NCBI GenBank assembly: GCA_002816875.1
Contig: MUCP01000049.1
Span: 36,437 to 100,436, forward strand
Direction: 5' to 3'
From: SAR202 cluster bacterium Io17-Chloro-G2
GTDB lineage: Bacteria; Chloroflexota; Dehalococcoidia; Lucifugimonadales; UBA3495
Length of the DNA: 64,000 bases
The translations under genes and the position numbers were made by a program. How positions within the stretch are numbered: the first letter of the stretch is position 1; each line of letters begins with the position of its first letter. Of this stretch, positions 46,139 through 55,578 are shown piece by piece. The notes below the pieces were generated by a model. That model made no database searches and was not told the origin of the DNA. It saw only the letters and a program-made list of their open reading frames with translations.

Positions 46139-46210
46139 TCCTATCCTCCTAACGCTCTTTGGCGTATATAGCTGGTTCCGATTACGGTTCGCCGGGATGC
46201 AGTTTCCCGT

Positions 46211-46240
46211 GTCTCCGCGTGTCTCCGCGTATTTCCGCGT
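46211..46240. repeat. 10-bp tandem repeat (GTCTCCGCGT x2, ATTTCCGCGT x1)
   Basis: Direct reading of 46211-46240. Confidence 0.7.
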
Positions 46241-46261
46241 GTCCCTTAGATATGGCCTACG

Positions 46262-46732
46262 TTACCCGGCCCTGGCATTTTGCGAATACACCGCATCCTG
46301 ACCGTGGCGCAACATCTTTTGGATGATGTCCGACAGCGCGGCCTGCTCGTCTGGGGTGATGCCTTCCAGGAATCTTGTGTTATTGGCGTGCACCAGGGGT
46401 AATAGTTTCGGCACCAGGGCGCGGCCCTCCTCGGTTAGTTCCACCCTGATAGACCGGCGGTCACTGGTGAGACGGCGCCGTCGGATCAACCCCTTTTCCC
46501 GGAGCTTGTCCAGTTGTCTGCTGATGGCGGCAGTGTCCACCGGTATCACCCGGGCTAAGGCCGAGGGAGAATTGGCCTCCCCCCGATAGCAGACTTCCAG
46601 AATGGCGTACTGGGCTGACGTGACATCCAAGGCCGCCAACTCCCGGTCCAGGCCTTTTCGCAATGCTGACGCCAGACTGCCCACCCAATAACCCAGATCC
46701 CCTTGTATTGAATCCCCCTGATTTATTTCCAT
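46262..46732 (-). CDS. MarR family transcriptional regulator
   Basis: LDVTSAQYAILEVCYRGEANSPSALARVIPVDTAAISRQLDKLREKGLIRRRRLTSDRRSIRVELTEEG. Confidence 0.93.
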   Translation of the reverse strand: MEINQGDSIQGDLGYWVGSLASALRKGLDRELAALDVTSAQYAILEVCYRGEANSPSALARVIPVDTAAISRQLDKLREKGLIRRRRLTSDRRSIRVELTEEGRALVPKLLPLVHANNTRFLEGITPDEQAALSDIIQKMLRHGQDAVYSQNARAG

Positions 46733-46751
46733 GTCAGAACAATAAATGATA

Positions 46752-46767
46752 TGACAATCAATGTCAA
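46752..46767 (-). promoter_or_regulatory. putative MarR-family operator overlapping the marR -35 box
   Basis: TGACAATCAATGTCA (TGACA-N5-TGTCA) with TTGACA on the minus strand inside it. Confidence 0.5.
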
Positions 46768-46881
46768 GTCATGGATGATAATTACTTTCTGGTGCTGGCC
46801 ACCGCTCCGTCGCCCAAATTCCCCCGAATAGCGTTACAATGTGGTGCGAAGCCGCAGATGCTAAAAGGGTGAATCGCTCCG

Positions 46882-48069
46882 TTGAAAACCTGCGCCATCG
46901 TCAAAACCCACGAGGTAGCCTTGAAGGGGAGAAACCGCCCCTGGTTCATGCGCCGCCTGGCCGACAACCTTCGCCGCGCCACCCAGGACGCCGGGGTTGA
47001 AGAAGTATGGCAGGGACAGATGCTGGTGGGCCTGACCTTGGCCGAAGGTGTTGACTGGCAACTGGTCAAGGAACGGGTGAAGGACTGTTTCGGTGTGGCC
47101 AAGTTTTTCCAGGCTTACCGGCTGCCCCGGGATCTTGACCTGGTGAAAGAGCAGCTTCCATTCCTATTGGAGCGCCATAGCTACGACTCGTTTCGCATCA
47201 CCGCGAACCGGGCCGACAAGCGGTTCCCGGTGAGGTCCGACGAGATCAACCGGGACCTGGGCGCATTCGTCAAAGACCTTTCCGGCGCCAGGGTGGACTT
47301 GACCAACCCAGACCTTGAGATATTCATCGACGTCCTGCCGAAGGAGATATTGGTCTATTTCGACGAGGTGAAGGCCTTTGGAGGGCTTCCCGTGGGGTCC
47401 AGCGGGCCGGTGGCGGTCATGCTTTCGGGGGGAATAGATTCTCCGGTTGCTGCCTGGAACATGATGAAGCGGGGCTGTCATGCCCATTTCGTCCATTTCC
47501 ACAGCTATCCCCTGGTGGACAACTCTTCCATGGAAAAGGCCGCTGAGCTGGCCCAGATGCTGACGCGGTTCCAGTACAATTCCGGTCTTTCTCTGGCGCC
47601 ATTGGCCGAGATTCAGAAGCAGATCATAGTCTCCACGCCGCCGGCCTACCGGATCATCCTATACCGGCGGTTCATGGTCCGCATCACCGAGATCTTGGCC
47701 CGGCGCATCGGAGCAAAGGCAATAGTGACCGGGGAGAGTTGCGGACAGGTCAGCTCCCAGACGTTGGAAAACATAGCGGCCGTGGACCAAGTGGCGGGGA
47801 TGCCGATATTGAGACCGTTGATCGGCGCCAACAAAGAGGAGATCATCAACGTCGCCAAGGACCTGGGCACATTTCCCGTTTCGATTCAGCCCGATCAGGA
47901 CTGTTGCACCCTCTTCGTGCCCAAGCATCCGGTGATCAGGGCCGAAGCGTCCATGGTTGCCAAGCTGGAATCGGCACTGTCCGTGGACGAGCTGGTTCAG
48001 CAGGCAGTGGAGAATACCCAGGTCAAGAACTTTTCCTTCGCCGATATGTTGACGGCCGCCGCGGGGTGA
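46882..48069 (+). CDS. thiI: tRNA 4-thiouridine synthase ThiI (THUMP + PP-loop, no rhodanese domain)
   Basis: VMLSGGIDSPVAAWNMMKRG PP-loop; THUMP N-terminus; VTGESCGQVSSQTLENIAAVD. Confidence 0.95.
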   Translation: MKTCAIVKTHEVALKGRNRPWFMRRLADNLRRATQDAGVEEVWQGQMLVGLTLAEGVDWQLVKERVKDCFGVAKFFQAYRLPRDLDLVKEQLPFLLERHSYDSFRITANRADKRFPVRSDEINRDLGAFVKDLSGARVDLTNPDLEIFIDVLPKEILVYFDEVKAFGGLPVGSSGPVAVMLSGGIDSPVAAWNMMKRGCHAHFVHFHSYPLVDNSSMEKAAELAQMLTRFQYNSGLSLAPLAEIQKQIIVSTPPAYRIILYRRFMVRITEILARRIGAKAIVTGESCGQVSSQTLENIAAVDQVAGMPILRPLIGANKEEIINVAKDLGTFPVSIQPDQDCCTLFVPKHPVIRAEASMVAKLESALSVDELVQQAVENTQVKNFSFADMLTAAAG

Positions 48070-48112
48070 CTGCAGCGAGGAGTCCGGTACGGGTGTACGG
48101 ATTGAAACGGCC

Positions 48113-49219
48113 ATGACCTCGCCCCATACCGGTGAAGCGCTTCCTCCGGTGTCCGCCAGCCGGCGCGAACAAATCTTGGGCGGCCTGCTGCAGGCGGTTT
48201 CCAGGTCCTTTTACCTCACACTGAGGATCCTTCCCAAGGAACTGCGCGAGCCCGTGGGTCTGGCTTACCTCTTGGCCAGGGCGGCCGACACCATTGCCGA
48301 CACCCGGCTCCTATCCGCGGGCGGCCGGCTGGAACACCTTCAAACCTTCCGTAACCAAGTTACGGGTCCGGCGCAACTGTCCGCTCTGCACCAGTTGGAG
48401 GACGCTTTGACCAGTCAGCAGTCGATTCCGGCGGAACGGATACTGTTGACCTCGTTGCCGGAAGCATTCTCCCTGCTGGAAGGCCTGTCCGAAGCCGATT
48501 CCAGGCGCGTCCGCTGGGTGTTGCTGGAGTTGATGGCCGGAATGGAATTTGATCTGACAAACTTCCCCTCGGAGGATTCAGGGGAGATTGGCGCCGTGGA
48601 AAACGACCAGGCTTTGGATGGATACACCTACCAGGTTGCGGGTTGCGTGGGCCGATTCTGGACCGATATGTTGACGTACCACTTTGGAGATCATGCCGGG
48701 CGGTTGGGTGACTGGGACCCTGAAAGGATGTCAGCGTTGGGGGTGCGGTTTGGCAAAGCCTTGCAAATGACCAACATCCTGGGTGACGTGCCTAAGGACC
48801 TACGTATGGGCCGGTGCTACTTGCCCCTGGATCAATTGGCTCGGGTGGGAGTGGCGCCGGACCAGTTGCTGGACCAGATGTTCGATCCTCAGGCCGGTCC
48901 CAAGGCCCGGCCGGTTCTGGTAGCCGGTATTGAAACTGCCCTGGGGCATTACTCCGCCGCCGAAGAGTACATCTTGGCGATACCAAGAAGGCGCCGCCGG
49001 TTGCGCTTGGCGGCCCTGTGGCCGGTCCTCATCGGCCTGGGCACCCTGGCCCTCTTGGCCCGCAACCAACGTTGGCTGGATCCTGGCTCTCCCTCCCGGG
49101 TGACCAGGCGATGGGTCTACACCATGATGGCGCTGTCGTTCCTTGCCGTGAGCTCCAACCGGGCGTTGCGCTCCTGGATCGGCCGACTGCGCCGGGATGT
49201 TGAGGCGGGGATCTCTTGA
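48113..49219 (+). CDS. squalene/phytoene synthase family (farnesyl-diphosphate farnesyltransferase-like)
   Basis: SRSFYLTLRILPKELREPVGLAYLLARAADTIADT; second motif ALQMTNILGDVPKDLRMGRCYLP. Confidence 0.88.
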   Translation: MTSPHTGEALPPVSASRREQILGGLLQAVSRSFYLTLRILPKELREPVGLAYLLARAADTIADTRLLSAGGRLEHLQTFRNQVTGPAQLSALHQLEDALTSQQSIPAERILLTSLPEAFSLLEGLSEADSRRVRWVLLELMAGMEFDLTNFPSEDSGEIGAVENDQALDGYTYQVAGCVGRFWTDMLTYHFGDHAGRLGDWDPERMSALGVRFGKALQMTNILGDVPKDLRMGRCYLPLDQLARVGVAPDQLLDQMFDPQAGPKARPVLVAGIETALGHYSAAEEYILAIPRRRRRLRLAALWPVLIGLGTLALLARNQRWLDPGSPSRVTRRWVYTMMALSFLAVSSNRALRSWIGRLRRDVEAGIS

Positions 49220-49317
49220 ATCGAATTTCTTCAAACGAGTTTCTTGACCACGCTGCCATATCCTGTACTATAAGCGCGTTGCGAACCTGCCACGGACCCT
49301 TTAGAAAAGGAGTCTAC

Positions 49318-49686
49318 ATGCCCAAATACACAAGGGTCTTTACCGGCGATGATGGCCTATCCCACATCGAAGAGTCGGAGCTTCCCTTTGAAGCTTTTCT
49401 GGATTCGGAAGGCGCTCACGGCGACGGCACACCCATGGAAAATGCCGCCGGCGTCACTTTCAGGCGCAATCAACCAGATTATTTCCTCGATTGGCACTGC
49501 GCCCCCCGCCGCCAGTATTCCATTACCTTAGCGGGAGAGGCTGAGATCGTCACCAGCGACGGCGCGGTGGCGCGATGCGGGCCCGGATCGATATTGTTGG
49601 CGGAAGACCTTACCGGCAAAGGGCACACCACCAGAGTAGTGGGCGGCCAGGAAAGGCTGACAGTGTTGGTACCACTGGCCGATTAG
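49318..49686 (+). CDS. cupin-like protein
   Basis: FLDWHCAPRRQYSITLAGEAEIVTSDGAVARCGPGSILLAEDLTGKGHTTRVVG; start MPKYTRVF. Confidence 0.75.
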   Translation: MPKYTRVFTGDDGLSHIEESELPFEAFLDSEGAHGDGTPMENAAGVTFRRNQPDYFLDWHCAPRRQYSITLAGEAEIVTSDGAVARCGPGSILLAEDLTGKGHTTRVVGGQERLTVLVPLAD

Positions 49687-49756
49687 ATTGGCTTTCCAGA
49701 TACCTTGTTCAAACGTGGCTCGAAAGGTGTGACTTCAGCAAAGTCAAAACGGGGCC

Positions 49757-49847
49757 TAAATCCCCCTCTGCGAAAGGGGGGATTAGGTCTTCTCATTTTC
49801 GAAATAAGGAATTTGGCCCCCCTTTGCAAAGGGGGTTGGGGGGATTT
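49757..49847. repeat. short palindromic intergenic element with terminal inverted repeats
   Basis: TAAATCCCCCTC ... GGGGGGATTT ends; internal perfect palindrome CCCCCTTTGCAAAGGGGG (49818-49835). Confidence 0.75.
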
Positions 49848-49966
49848 CCGCCCAACCTATGTGGTGGGTCTCCCAGGAGTAAGGACGCACTCCCGTCGCA
49901 TAGGATTTTGAAATAGCCGGCAGCTGGTGACTAACCCGGTAATTTGATCAAAATTGAGGATCAACA

Positions 49967-51172
49967 ATGACCACCGCCCATGACCTTCAAGGCGAATACA
50001 GCCCCGCGGTCCCTTCCCGGGTGATTTTTGGCAGAGGCAAAGCGGCAACCCTTCGAGATGAGATAACCGCCCTTGGGGGCAAGCGGGTGCTGGTGCTTTC
50101 CGGCCGGACCGTGGCTGAAAAGACCGATGCCGTCAGGAGGGTGTCTAGCGCCTTGGGAGACATGTGCGTAGGGGTCTATTCCGGCCTCACCCAACGCGCT
50201 CCCCTGTCCGCAGCGGTGGAAGCGACGCAGATGGCGCTGGAAGCCGAGGCGGATACCCTGGTTGGCGTGGGCGGCAGCACCATTTCCGACGCGGCCCGGA
50301 TGATCGCCGTGATGATGGTCGAGAACATCTCCACCGAGGACCGGCTGCGGGAGTTGGGCCGCCAGCAGGACGGAATGTTGACCCCGGACCTGACCGGGAA
50401 ACGCCTGGCGTTGCAGGTGTCCATCCCAACCACCCTATCGGCCGGGGAATTCAACACCGGCGGCGGGAACATATTGGACGACGTGTCCAACCATAAGATC
50501 CGCGTGCGTCATGCATCGCTTTACGCTCATCTCATCGTGCTGGATCCGGAGATGACCGTGGGCACGCCCGACTGGCTCTGGCTTTCCACTGGGGTGAAAG
50601 CCCTGGATCATTGCATAGAGCACCTGTACTCCCGGGGCAACCAGCCGGCGACGGATGCAACGGCGTTGATGGCGGCGGAACGCCTCTTCTATAACTTGCC
50701 CCGGTCTCGGGAAGCTGATTCAGACCTGGACGCCAGGATGGAATGCCTCATGGCTGCTTGGATGTCCATGCTTGGCTCGCCCAACGTCAGCTCCGGCTTG
50801 AGCCATGGTTTGGGACATGTGATCGGCGTGAAATATTCGGTGGGACACGGGTACACCTCCTGCGTCACCCAACCCTACGTGATGGAGTACAACCGCCCAG
50901 CCTCGGCCCACAAGCAGGCTCTGCTGGCCCGGTCGGCGGGGATCGACATCAATGGAATGGACGACGAAACCGGCGCCGAGGCGGCGGCCAGGGCGGTGGA
51001 CGATTTCATCGTCGGCCTGGGCATGCCCCACCGGCTGCGGGAGCTGGAGATACCCAGGGAAGACCTGCCGGTCATAGCCGAAATGACTTTGGCCGACGGC
51101 GCGACCAAGAACAACGCCATTCAGATGACCAGCGTTGACCAGATGATGCAGGTCCTGGAAGCAGCATTCTAA
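49967..51172 (+). CDS. iron-containing alcohol dehydrogenase / maleylacetate reductase-like
   Basis: VIFGRGKAATLRDEITALGGKRVLVLSG, LVGVGGSTISDAARMIA, GLSHGLGHVIGVKYSVGHGYTSCVTQPYVMEYN. Confidence 0.9.
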   Translation: MTTAHDLQGEYSPAVPSRVIFGRGKAATLRDEITALGGKRVLVLSGRTVAEKTDAVRRVSSALGDMCVGVYSGLTQRAPLSAAVEATQMALEAEADTLVGVGGSTISDAARMIAVMMVENISTEDRLRELGRQQDGMLTPDLTGKRLALQVSIPTTLSAGEFNTGGGNILDDVSNHKIRVRHASLYAHLIVLDPEMTVGTPDWLWLSTGVKALDHCIEHLYSRGNQPATDATALMAAERLFYNLPRSREADSDLDARMECLMAAWMSMLGSPNVSSGLSHGLGHVIGVKYSVGHGYTSCVTQPYVMEYNRPASAHKQALLARSAGIDINGMDDETGAEAAARAVDDFIVGLGMPHRLRELEIPREDLPVIAEMTLADGATKNNAIQMTSVDQMMQVLEAAF

Positions 51173-51251
51173 AACCCTATTCTGAGAGGGCCGTCCCCGT
51201 TGCAACTCCCGCCGGATCGTTCGTTGAATCGTCCTGGCCCACAGTGATCTA

Positions 51252-51779
51252 ATGACCGTAGAAGCCTCCGCTGGGCCGGTGTCCCAGTTAATAGATACGT
51301 TGAGCCTTGGGCTGGCGGAAGCTATCAAGCAACTTGGAACCGGCCATCCTGACGTCATATCCAGCCGCAATGAGCTGGCTAGGGTCTGCCGCTACGCCCG
51401 CCGGTTCGACGAAGCCCTTCGTCTCTATGCCCAGACACTGGCCGTCCAACATCGGCGCCACGGCCCGGATCATCCGGCAACGCTGCGGGCCCGCTCCCGG
51501 TTGGGAAATACCTATTACGCCGCGGGACGCTATCCCCAGGCCATGCGTTGGTTCCGGGATATCCTGGTAAAAAGAGAACGGGTGTTGGGACCGGACCATC
51601 CGGACACGTTACGTAGCAAGAGCAGCCTGGCCAATACCTACCTGGCCATGGGCCGCCCCCTTTTGGCGGCGCGGCTCCATCGGGAAACCCTCGAAACCAG
51701 GACCAGGGTGTTGGGACCGGACCACGTCAGGACCCAGTCCAGCCGCCAACGCTTGGATGCTGCCAGCGGGCTGATTTAG
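51252..51779 (+). CDS. tetratricopeptide repeat protein (kinesin-light-chain-like TPR)
   Basis: Tandem ALRLYAQTLAVQHRRHGPDHPATLRARSRLGNTYYAAGRY units of about 42 aa. Confidence 0.85.
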   Translation: MTVEASAGPVSQLIDTLSLGLAEAIKQLGTGHPDVISSRNELARVCRYARRFDEALRLYAQTLAVQHRRHGPDHPATLRARSRLGNTYYAAGRYPQAMRWFRDILVKRERVLGPDHPDTLRSKSSLANTYLAMGRPLLAARLHRETLETRTRVLGPDHVRTQSSRQRLDAASGLI

Positions 51780-51874
51780 AGACCATGTCAATGACCCGGA
51801 TCTTCTGGTGACCGCCGTCCAAATCACCATGCGGTCAGAGGACGCTGACCGGCGTCTATGAACAGGGAGGGCGC

Positions 51875-52714
51875 GTGCCAAGTTTTTCGGCCAATGGCGT
51901 GAATATATTTTACGAGGTCACCGGACGGGGATTCCCCTTGGTTTGGTGCCATGAATTTGCTGGCAACCATGAAAGTTGGGAGCCGCAGGCCAGGTATTTT
52001 TCCCGCCGCTACCAGGTCTTCACCTACGCGGCCAGGGGCTATCCGCCGTCGGACGTGCCCAGCGATCCCGCAGCCTATTCCCAAGACCTGGCGGTGGAAG
52101 ACCTCCATCTACTGTTAGTACACCTGGGAATAGGCGATGCCTACATCGGCGGTTTGTCCATGGGAGGGACCACCGCGTTGAATTTCGGCATCGCCCATCC
52201 GGAAATGGCCCGGGCGCTGATAGTCGCGTCGGCGGGCTCCGGGTCCGACGGTCCCGAACAGTTTCGCCGGTCGGGGCAGGCGCTTATCGGCCGGCTGACG
52301 ACCGAAGGCATGGGGCCGGTGGCCGATGATTACGCCCGGGGCGAGACCAGGGTGCAATACCTGCGCAAGGACCCCAGGGGCTGGGAGGAGTTCCATCGGG
52401 GCCTGTCGTCCCATTCGGCCCTTGGCTCGGCCCTCACCTACCAGGGCGTGCAGCTTAACCGGCCCACTGTGTATGGGCTGGAAGAGAAGTTGCGGGAACT
52501 GCCGATGCCGGCGCTGATCATGATCGGGGACGAAGACGGCCCCTGCGTAGAGCCGGCTGTTTTCATGAAACAGACCATCCCAAACGCCGGACTGGCCGTG
52601 TTCCCCCAGAGCGGTCACACCATCAACCTGGAAGAACCTGACCTGTTCAACCGCACCGTTTCCGACTTTCTTACCGCCGTGGAAGGTGGGAGGTGGGCCA
52701 AGGGGGCGGGTTAA
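51875..52714 (+). CDS. alpha/beta hydrolase
   Basis: VNIFYEVTGRGFPLVWCHEFAGN, YIGGLSMGGTTAL nucleophile elbow, FPQSGHTINLEEPDLFN. Confidence 0.92.
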   Translation: MPSFSANGVNIFYEVTGRGFPLVWCHEFAGNHESWEPQARYFSRRYQVFTYAARGYPPSDVPSDPAAYSQDLAVEDLHLLLVHLGIGDAYIGGLSMGGTTALNFGIAHPEMARALIVASAGSGSDGPEQFRRSGQALIGRLTTEGMGPVADDYARGETRVQYLRKDPRGWEEFHRGLSSHSALGSALTYQGVQLNRPTVYGLEEKLRELPMPALIMIGDEDGPCVEPAVFMKQTIPNAGLAVFPQSGHTINLEEPDLFNRTVSDFLTAVEGGRWAKGAG

Positions 52715-53955
52715 TCCACCACTCCGTTTTCTACCCACTGGTCCATCTGTTCTCTCTCAACCCCCAGCAATTCGCCAAGCACGTAACCGTTATGCTGGCC
52801 CAGCAGCGGCCCGGGAGCTCGGATGGTGGCTGGGGTCCCGGTAAATTTCCAGGGTGGGCTGGGCACCTGGATGTGTCCCAGGATTGGATGTTCGACGAAG
52901 TCCCAAGTTTTGCGGGCGTGGAGGTGGGGGTCTGCGGCGAGTTCTTTTCCATCAATAGATATGTCTGCCGCGATGCCCGCCTGTTGCAGCAGTTCTGCAG
53001 TCTCGCCGGCATCCCTGGTCAGCGTCCAGTCTTGGATGAGTTGATCCAACGCTTCCCGGTTGTCCCAGCGTTTGAGCGCATCGGCGAAACGGGGGTCACT
53101 CAACCACTTGGGATTTTGCGTGACCCGGCAGAGGTCCTGCCACTGTTCTTGGTTCACCACTGCTATGGTCAACCATCGATCGTCTCCCGAACATTGGTAA
53201 CAACCGTGGGGAGCTAACCCAGGTTCTTCGTTGCCCCGGCGTTCTTGAACCACGCCGTTCATGGTGTATTCCATCAGGGCCTCACCGCTGAACATGGTTA
53301 TGGCTTCCCTTGAGGATAGGTCGATGAACTCGCCATGGCCGGTGCGCCGCCGGCGGAAAAGCGCGGTGAGCAGGGCGAACAATGCCGTAGCGCCGATGCG
53401 GGAGTCGACGCTGTCGTGCATCTCGGCGGGCGGACCGTCGCTATAACCGGTGAGGTGGCCCAGTCCGCCCAAAGCGCTGAAGGCTGGAGCATAGCCGGGG
53501 TATGAACTTTCGGGGCCCGTGGCGCCCGCCCCGGAAATGGAAGCCATGATGATGGTGGGATTGCTCTCACGAAGCTGTGAATAACCAAGCCCCAAACGGT
53601 CCATTACGCCTGGGCGCATGTTTTCCACCACCACGTCGCTGATGGCCGCAAGACGGTGGCCCAGGTCTATGGCCTGGGGTTCCTTCAGGTTCAACAGGAC
53701 GCTTAGTTTGTTTAGATTGACGCTGTTGAACACCGGGGAATTGTCGGCTGCGCCACCGGCGGTTTGGCCTGGGGTTTGAAACGAATACGGCGGCCGCCGG
53801 GCGGCGTCCAACCGGGTGTTGCTTTCCACCTTTATGACTTCCGCGCCCAGGAATCCCAGAAGAAGGGAAGGAAAGGGTCCGGCCATCAGGTTGGTGAAGT
53901 CCAAAACCCGGATGCCGGCCAAAGCCGCCTTTAGGACTGCGCCATCGGATATCAC
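52711..53955 (-). CDS. CaiB/BaiF family CoA-transferase, apparent catalytic Asp loss
   Basis: IRVLDFTNLMAGPFPSLLLGFLGAEVIKVES; GYAPAFSALGGLGHLTG at the GYD position; GTG start overlapping the upstream stop. Confidence 0.9.
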   Translation of the reverse strand: MISDGAVLKAALAGIRVLDFTNLMAGPFPSLLLGFLGAEVIKVESNTRLDAARRPPYSFQTPGQTAGGAADNSPVFNSVNLNKLSVLLNLKEPQAIDLGHRLAAISDVVVENMRPGVMDRLGLGYSQLRESNPTIIMASISGAGATGPESSYPGYAPAFSALGGLGHLTGYSDGPPAEMHDSVDSRIGATALFALLTALFRRRRTGHGEFIDLSSREAITMFSGEALMEYTMNGVVQERRGNEEPGLAPHGCYQCSGDDRWLTIAVVNQEQWQDLCRVTQNPKWLSDPRFADALKRWDNREALDQLIQDWTLTRDAGETAELLQQAGIAADISIDGKELAADPHLHARKTWDFVEHPILGHIQVPSPPWKFTGTPATIRAPGPLLGQHNGYVLGELLGVEREQMDQWVENGVVD

Positions 53956-55247
53956 TAAATAGTCCCTCCACGGCCCAGCCGGGATAGCTCTTGGGGCGCC
54001 AGCCCCAGCTCGCCGCATAGTATCTTCTCGTTGTGTTGCCCCAAGGTGGGCGCGGGCTTGGTGTCCGGCCGGCCGCCGGCGCCAAAACGGTAGGGCCTGC
54101 CGGGATGGCGCAAAGTCCCGGCCATGGGGTGGGTCACGTCTTCGAAAAACTCACGGGCTTCGAACTGGGGCGAGTGGTGGGCGTTCTCGGGAGTGGAGAA
54201 GAAGGCGGTGGGGCAACCGCTGGGGGCCACCTGGTAATAGATTTCCTCCTTGCCCTGGCCGGAGGCCCATTCCGAGAGGACCAGGTTGATCGCAGCGCCA
54301 TTTTCAATGCGCGCCGGCCGGGTACGGAACCTGGCATCTTCGGCCAATTCCGGCCGGCCCATGATCTCCGCCAGGGCTTTCCACTGGCTATCTTCCCTGG
54401 GATATAGGATGACATAACCATCCCGGCAGCCAAATATCCCGCCGTACTCATAGCTGCGGGACCGGTCGTAAACGATGCCTTGTCCCATGGATTGCGCCAT
54501 GCCCAAACGGCTGAGACCCATGATGGCTTCTTGCTTGGAGATGTCCACTTGCTGGCCGGCGCCCGATGCTTCCCTGGCCAGCAACGCCGCCACCGCAGCG
54601 GACGCGGCCATCAGACCGGCGTCGTATTCTCCCAAATGGACCCCTCCGGCCACGGGGCCCCTTTCTGGAAACAGGGCGTTGGTCATGCCTCCCGGCAGGG
54701 TGTACCCTTCTCCCGAGGCATGAAATGTGTTGATGTGGTTGGCTTTCCAAGAAGCTTTTGGGCCGTCCTGGCCGTAGGGAGTGATGGAAACCTGGACCAA
54801 CCCGGGGTTGGATTCCTTTAGTTTCGGGTAATCCAACCCCATCTCCGCCATTTCCCCCGGACGGCGGTCTTCGATCAATATGATAGTTTTGGCGGCAAGG
54901 CGAAGGAATAGGTCCCGGCCCGTGGGCGAAGTGGGATTCAGGGTGACGCTTTGTTTGTTGGTGTTGAGGAACAGGAACAGCCCGCTCTTCTCCCGGTGGG
55001 GAATACCACTGGGAAAAGGGCCGTATCTCCGGGCTGGGTCACCCCTGACCGGCTCTTCCACCTTCAATACAGTGGCGCCCATTTCCGCCAGGAGTTTGCC
55101 GCAATACGGTCCGGAAACAAATCCGGCGTATTCCAATACGGTCACACCAGCCAAGGCGTCAAACAACCTGAACCTCCCGGCCAAATCAGTATCAAGCCGG
55201 GTATCTAAACACCGGCTACCTAAACATGGGAAAGGATACCCCGGCAA
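53955..55247 (-). CDS. CaiB/BaiF family CoA-transferase, apparent catalytic Asp loss
   Basis: VTVLEYAGFVSGPYCGKLLAEMGATVLKVEEP; GPKASWKANHINTFHASGEG at the GYD position. Confidence 0.9.
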   Translation of the reverse strand: MPGYPFPCLGSRCLDTRLDTDLAGRFRLFDALAGVTVLEYAGFVSGPYCGKLLAEMGATVLKVEEPVRGDPARRYGPFPSGIPHREKSGLFLFLNTNKQSVTLNPTSPTGRDLFLRLAAKTIILIEDRRPGEMAEMGLDYPKLKESNPGLVQVSITPYGQDGPKASWKANHINTFHASGEGYTLPGGMTNALFPERGPVAGGVHLGEYDAGLMAASAAVAALLAREASGAGQQVDISKQEAIMGLSRLGMAQSMGQGIVYDRSRSYEYGGIFGCRDGYVILYPREDSQWKALAEIMGRPELAEDARFRTRPARIENGAAINLVLSEWASGQGKEEIYYQVAPSGCPTAFFSTPENAHHSPQFEAREFFEDVTHPMAGTLRHPGRPYRFGAGGRPDTKPAPTLGQHNEKILCGELGLAPQELSRLGRGGTI

Positions 55248-55421
55248 ACGTTGGCTGAAAAGGCCGTTGCCTGATCGGGTCTGGCAGGGATCAATGCCGG
55301 TTTAATCTATAACCGATCCTCTAGACTACCCGTGGCGATAGAGTGAAGAATCTCGATCAAGCACGGGAACGTATCACTAATCGTCCTAATTTTTTCTTAA
55401 CAATCTGAAACTAACATCAAA

Positions 55422-55448
55422 GCGCATACGGCGCGTACGGCGCATACG
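55422..55448. repeat. 9-bp tandem repeat (GCGCATACG / GCGCGTACG / GCGCATACG)
   Basis: Direct reading; 131 bp upstream of the efflux adaptor start. Confidence 0.7.
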
Positions 55449-55578
55449 CCGGACACGAGTGATGATTCAGGTGATTATGGTAGGATGGCCGAAATACCTC
55501 CGCATGGCCGGCGTGATCTGGTTTTACCCCGCCTTATCATTCTCACCCTGAAGCGGCCGATGTGGAAGGTGGTAGATC

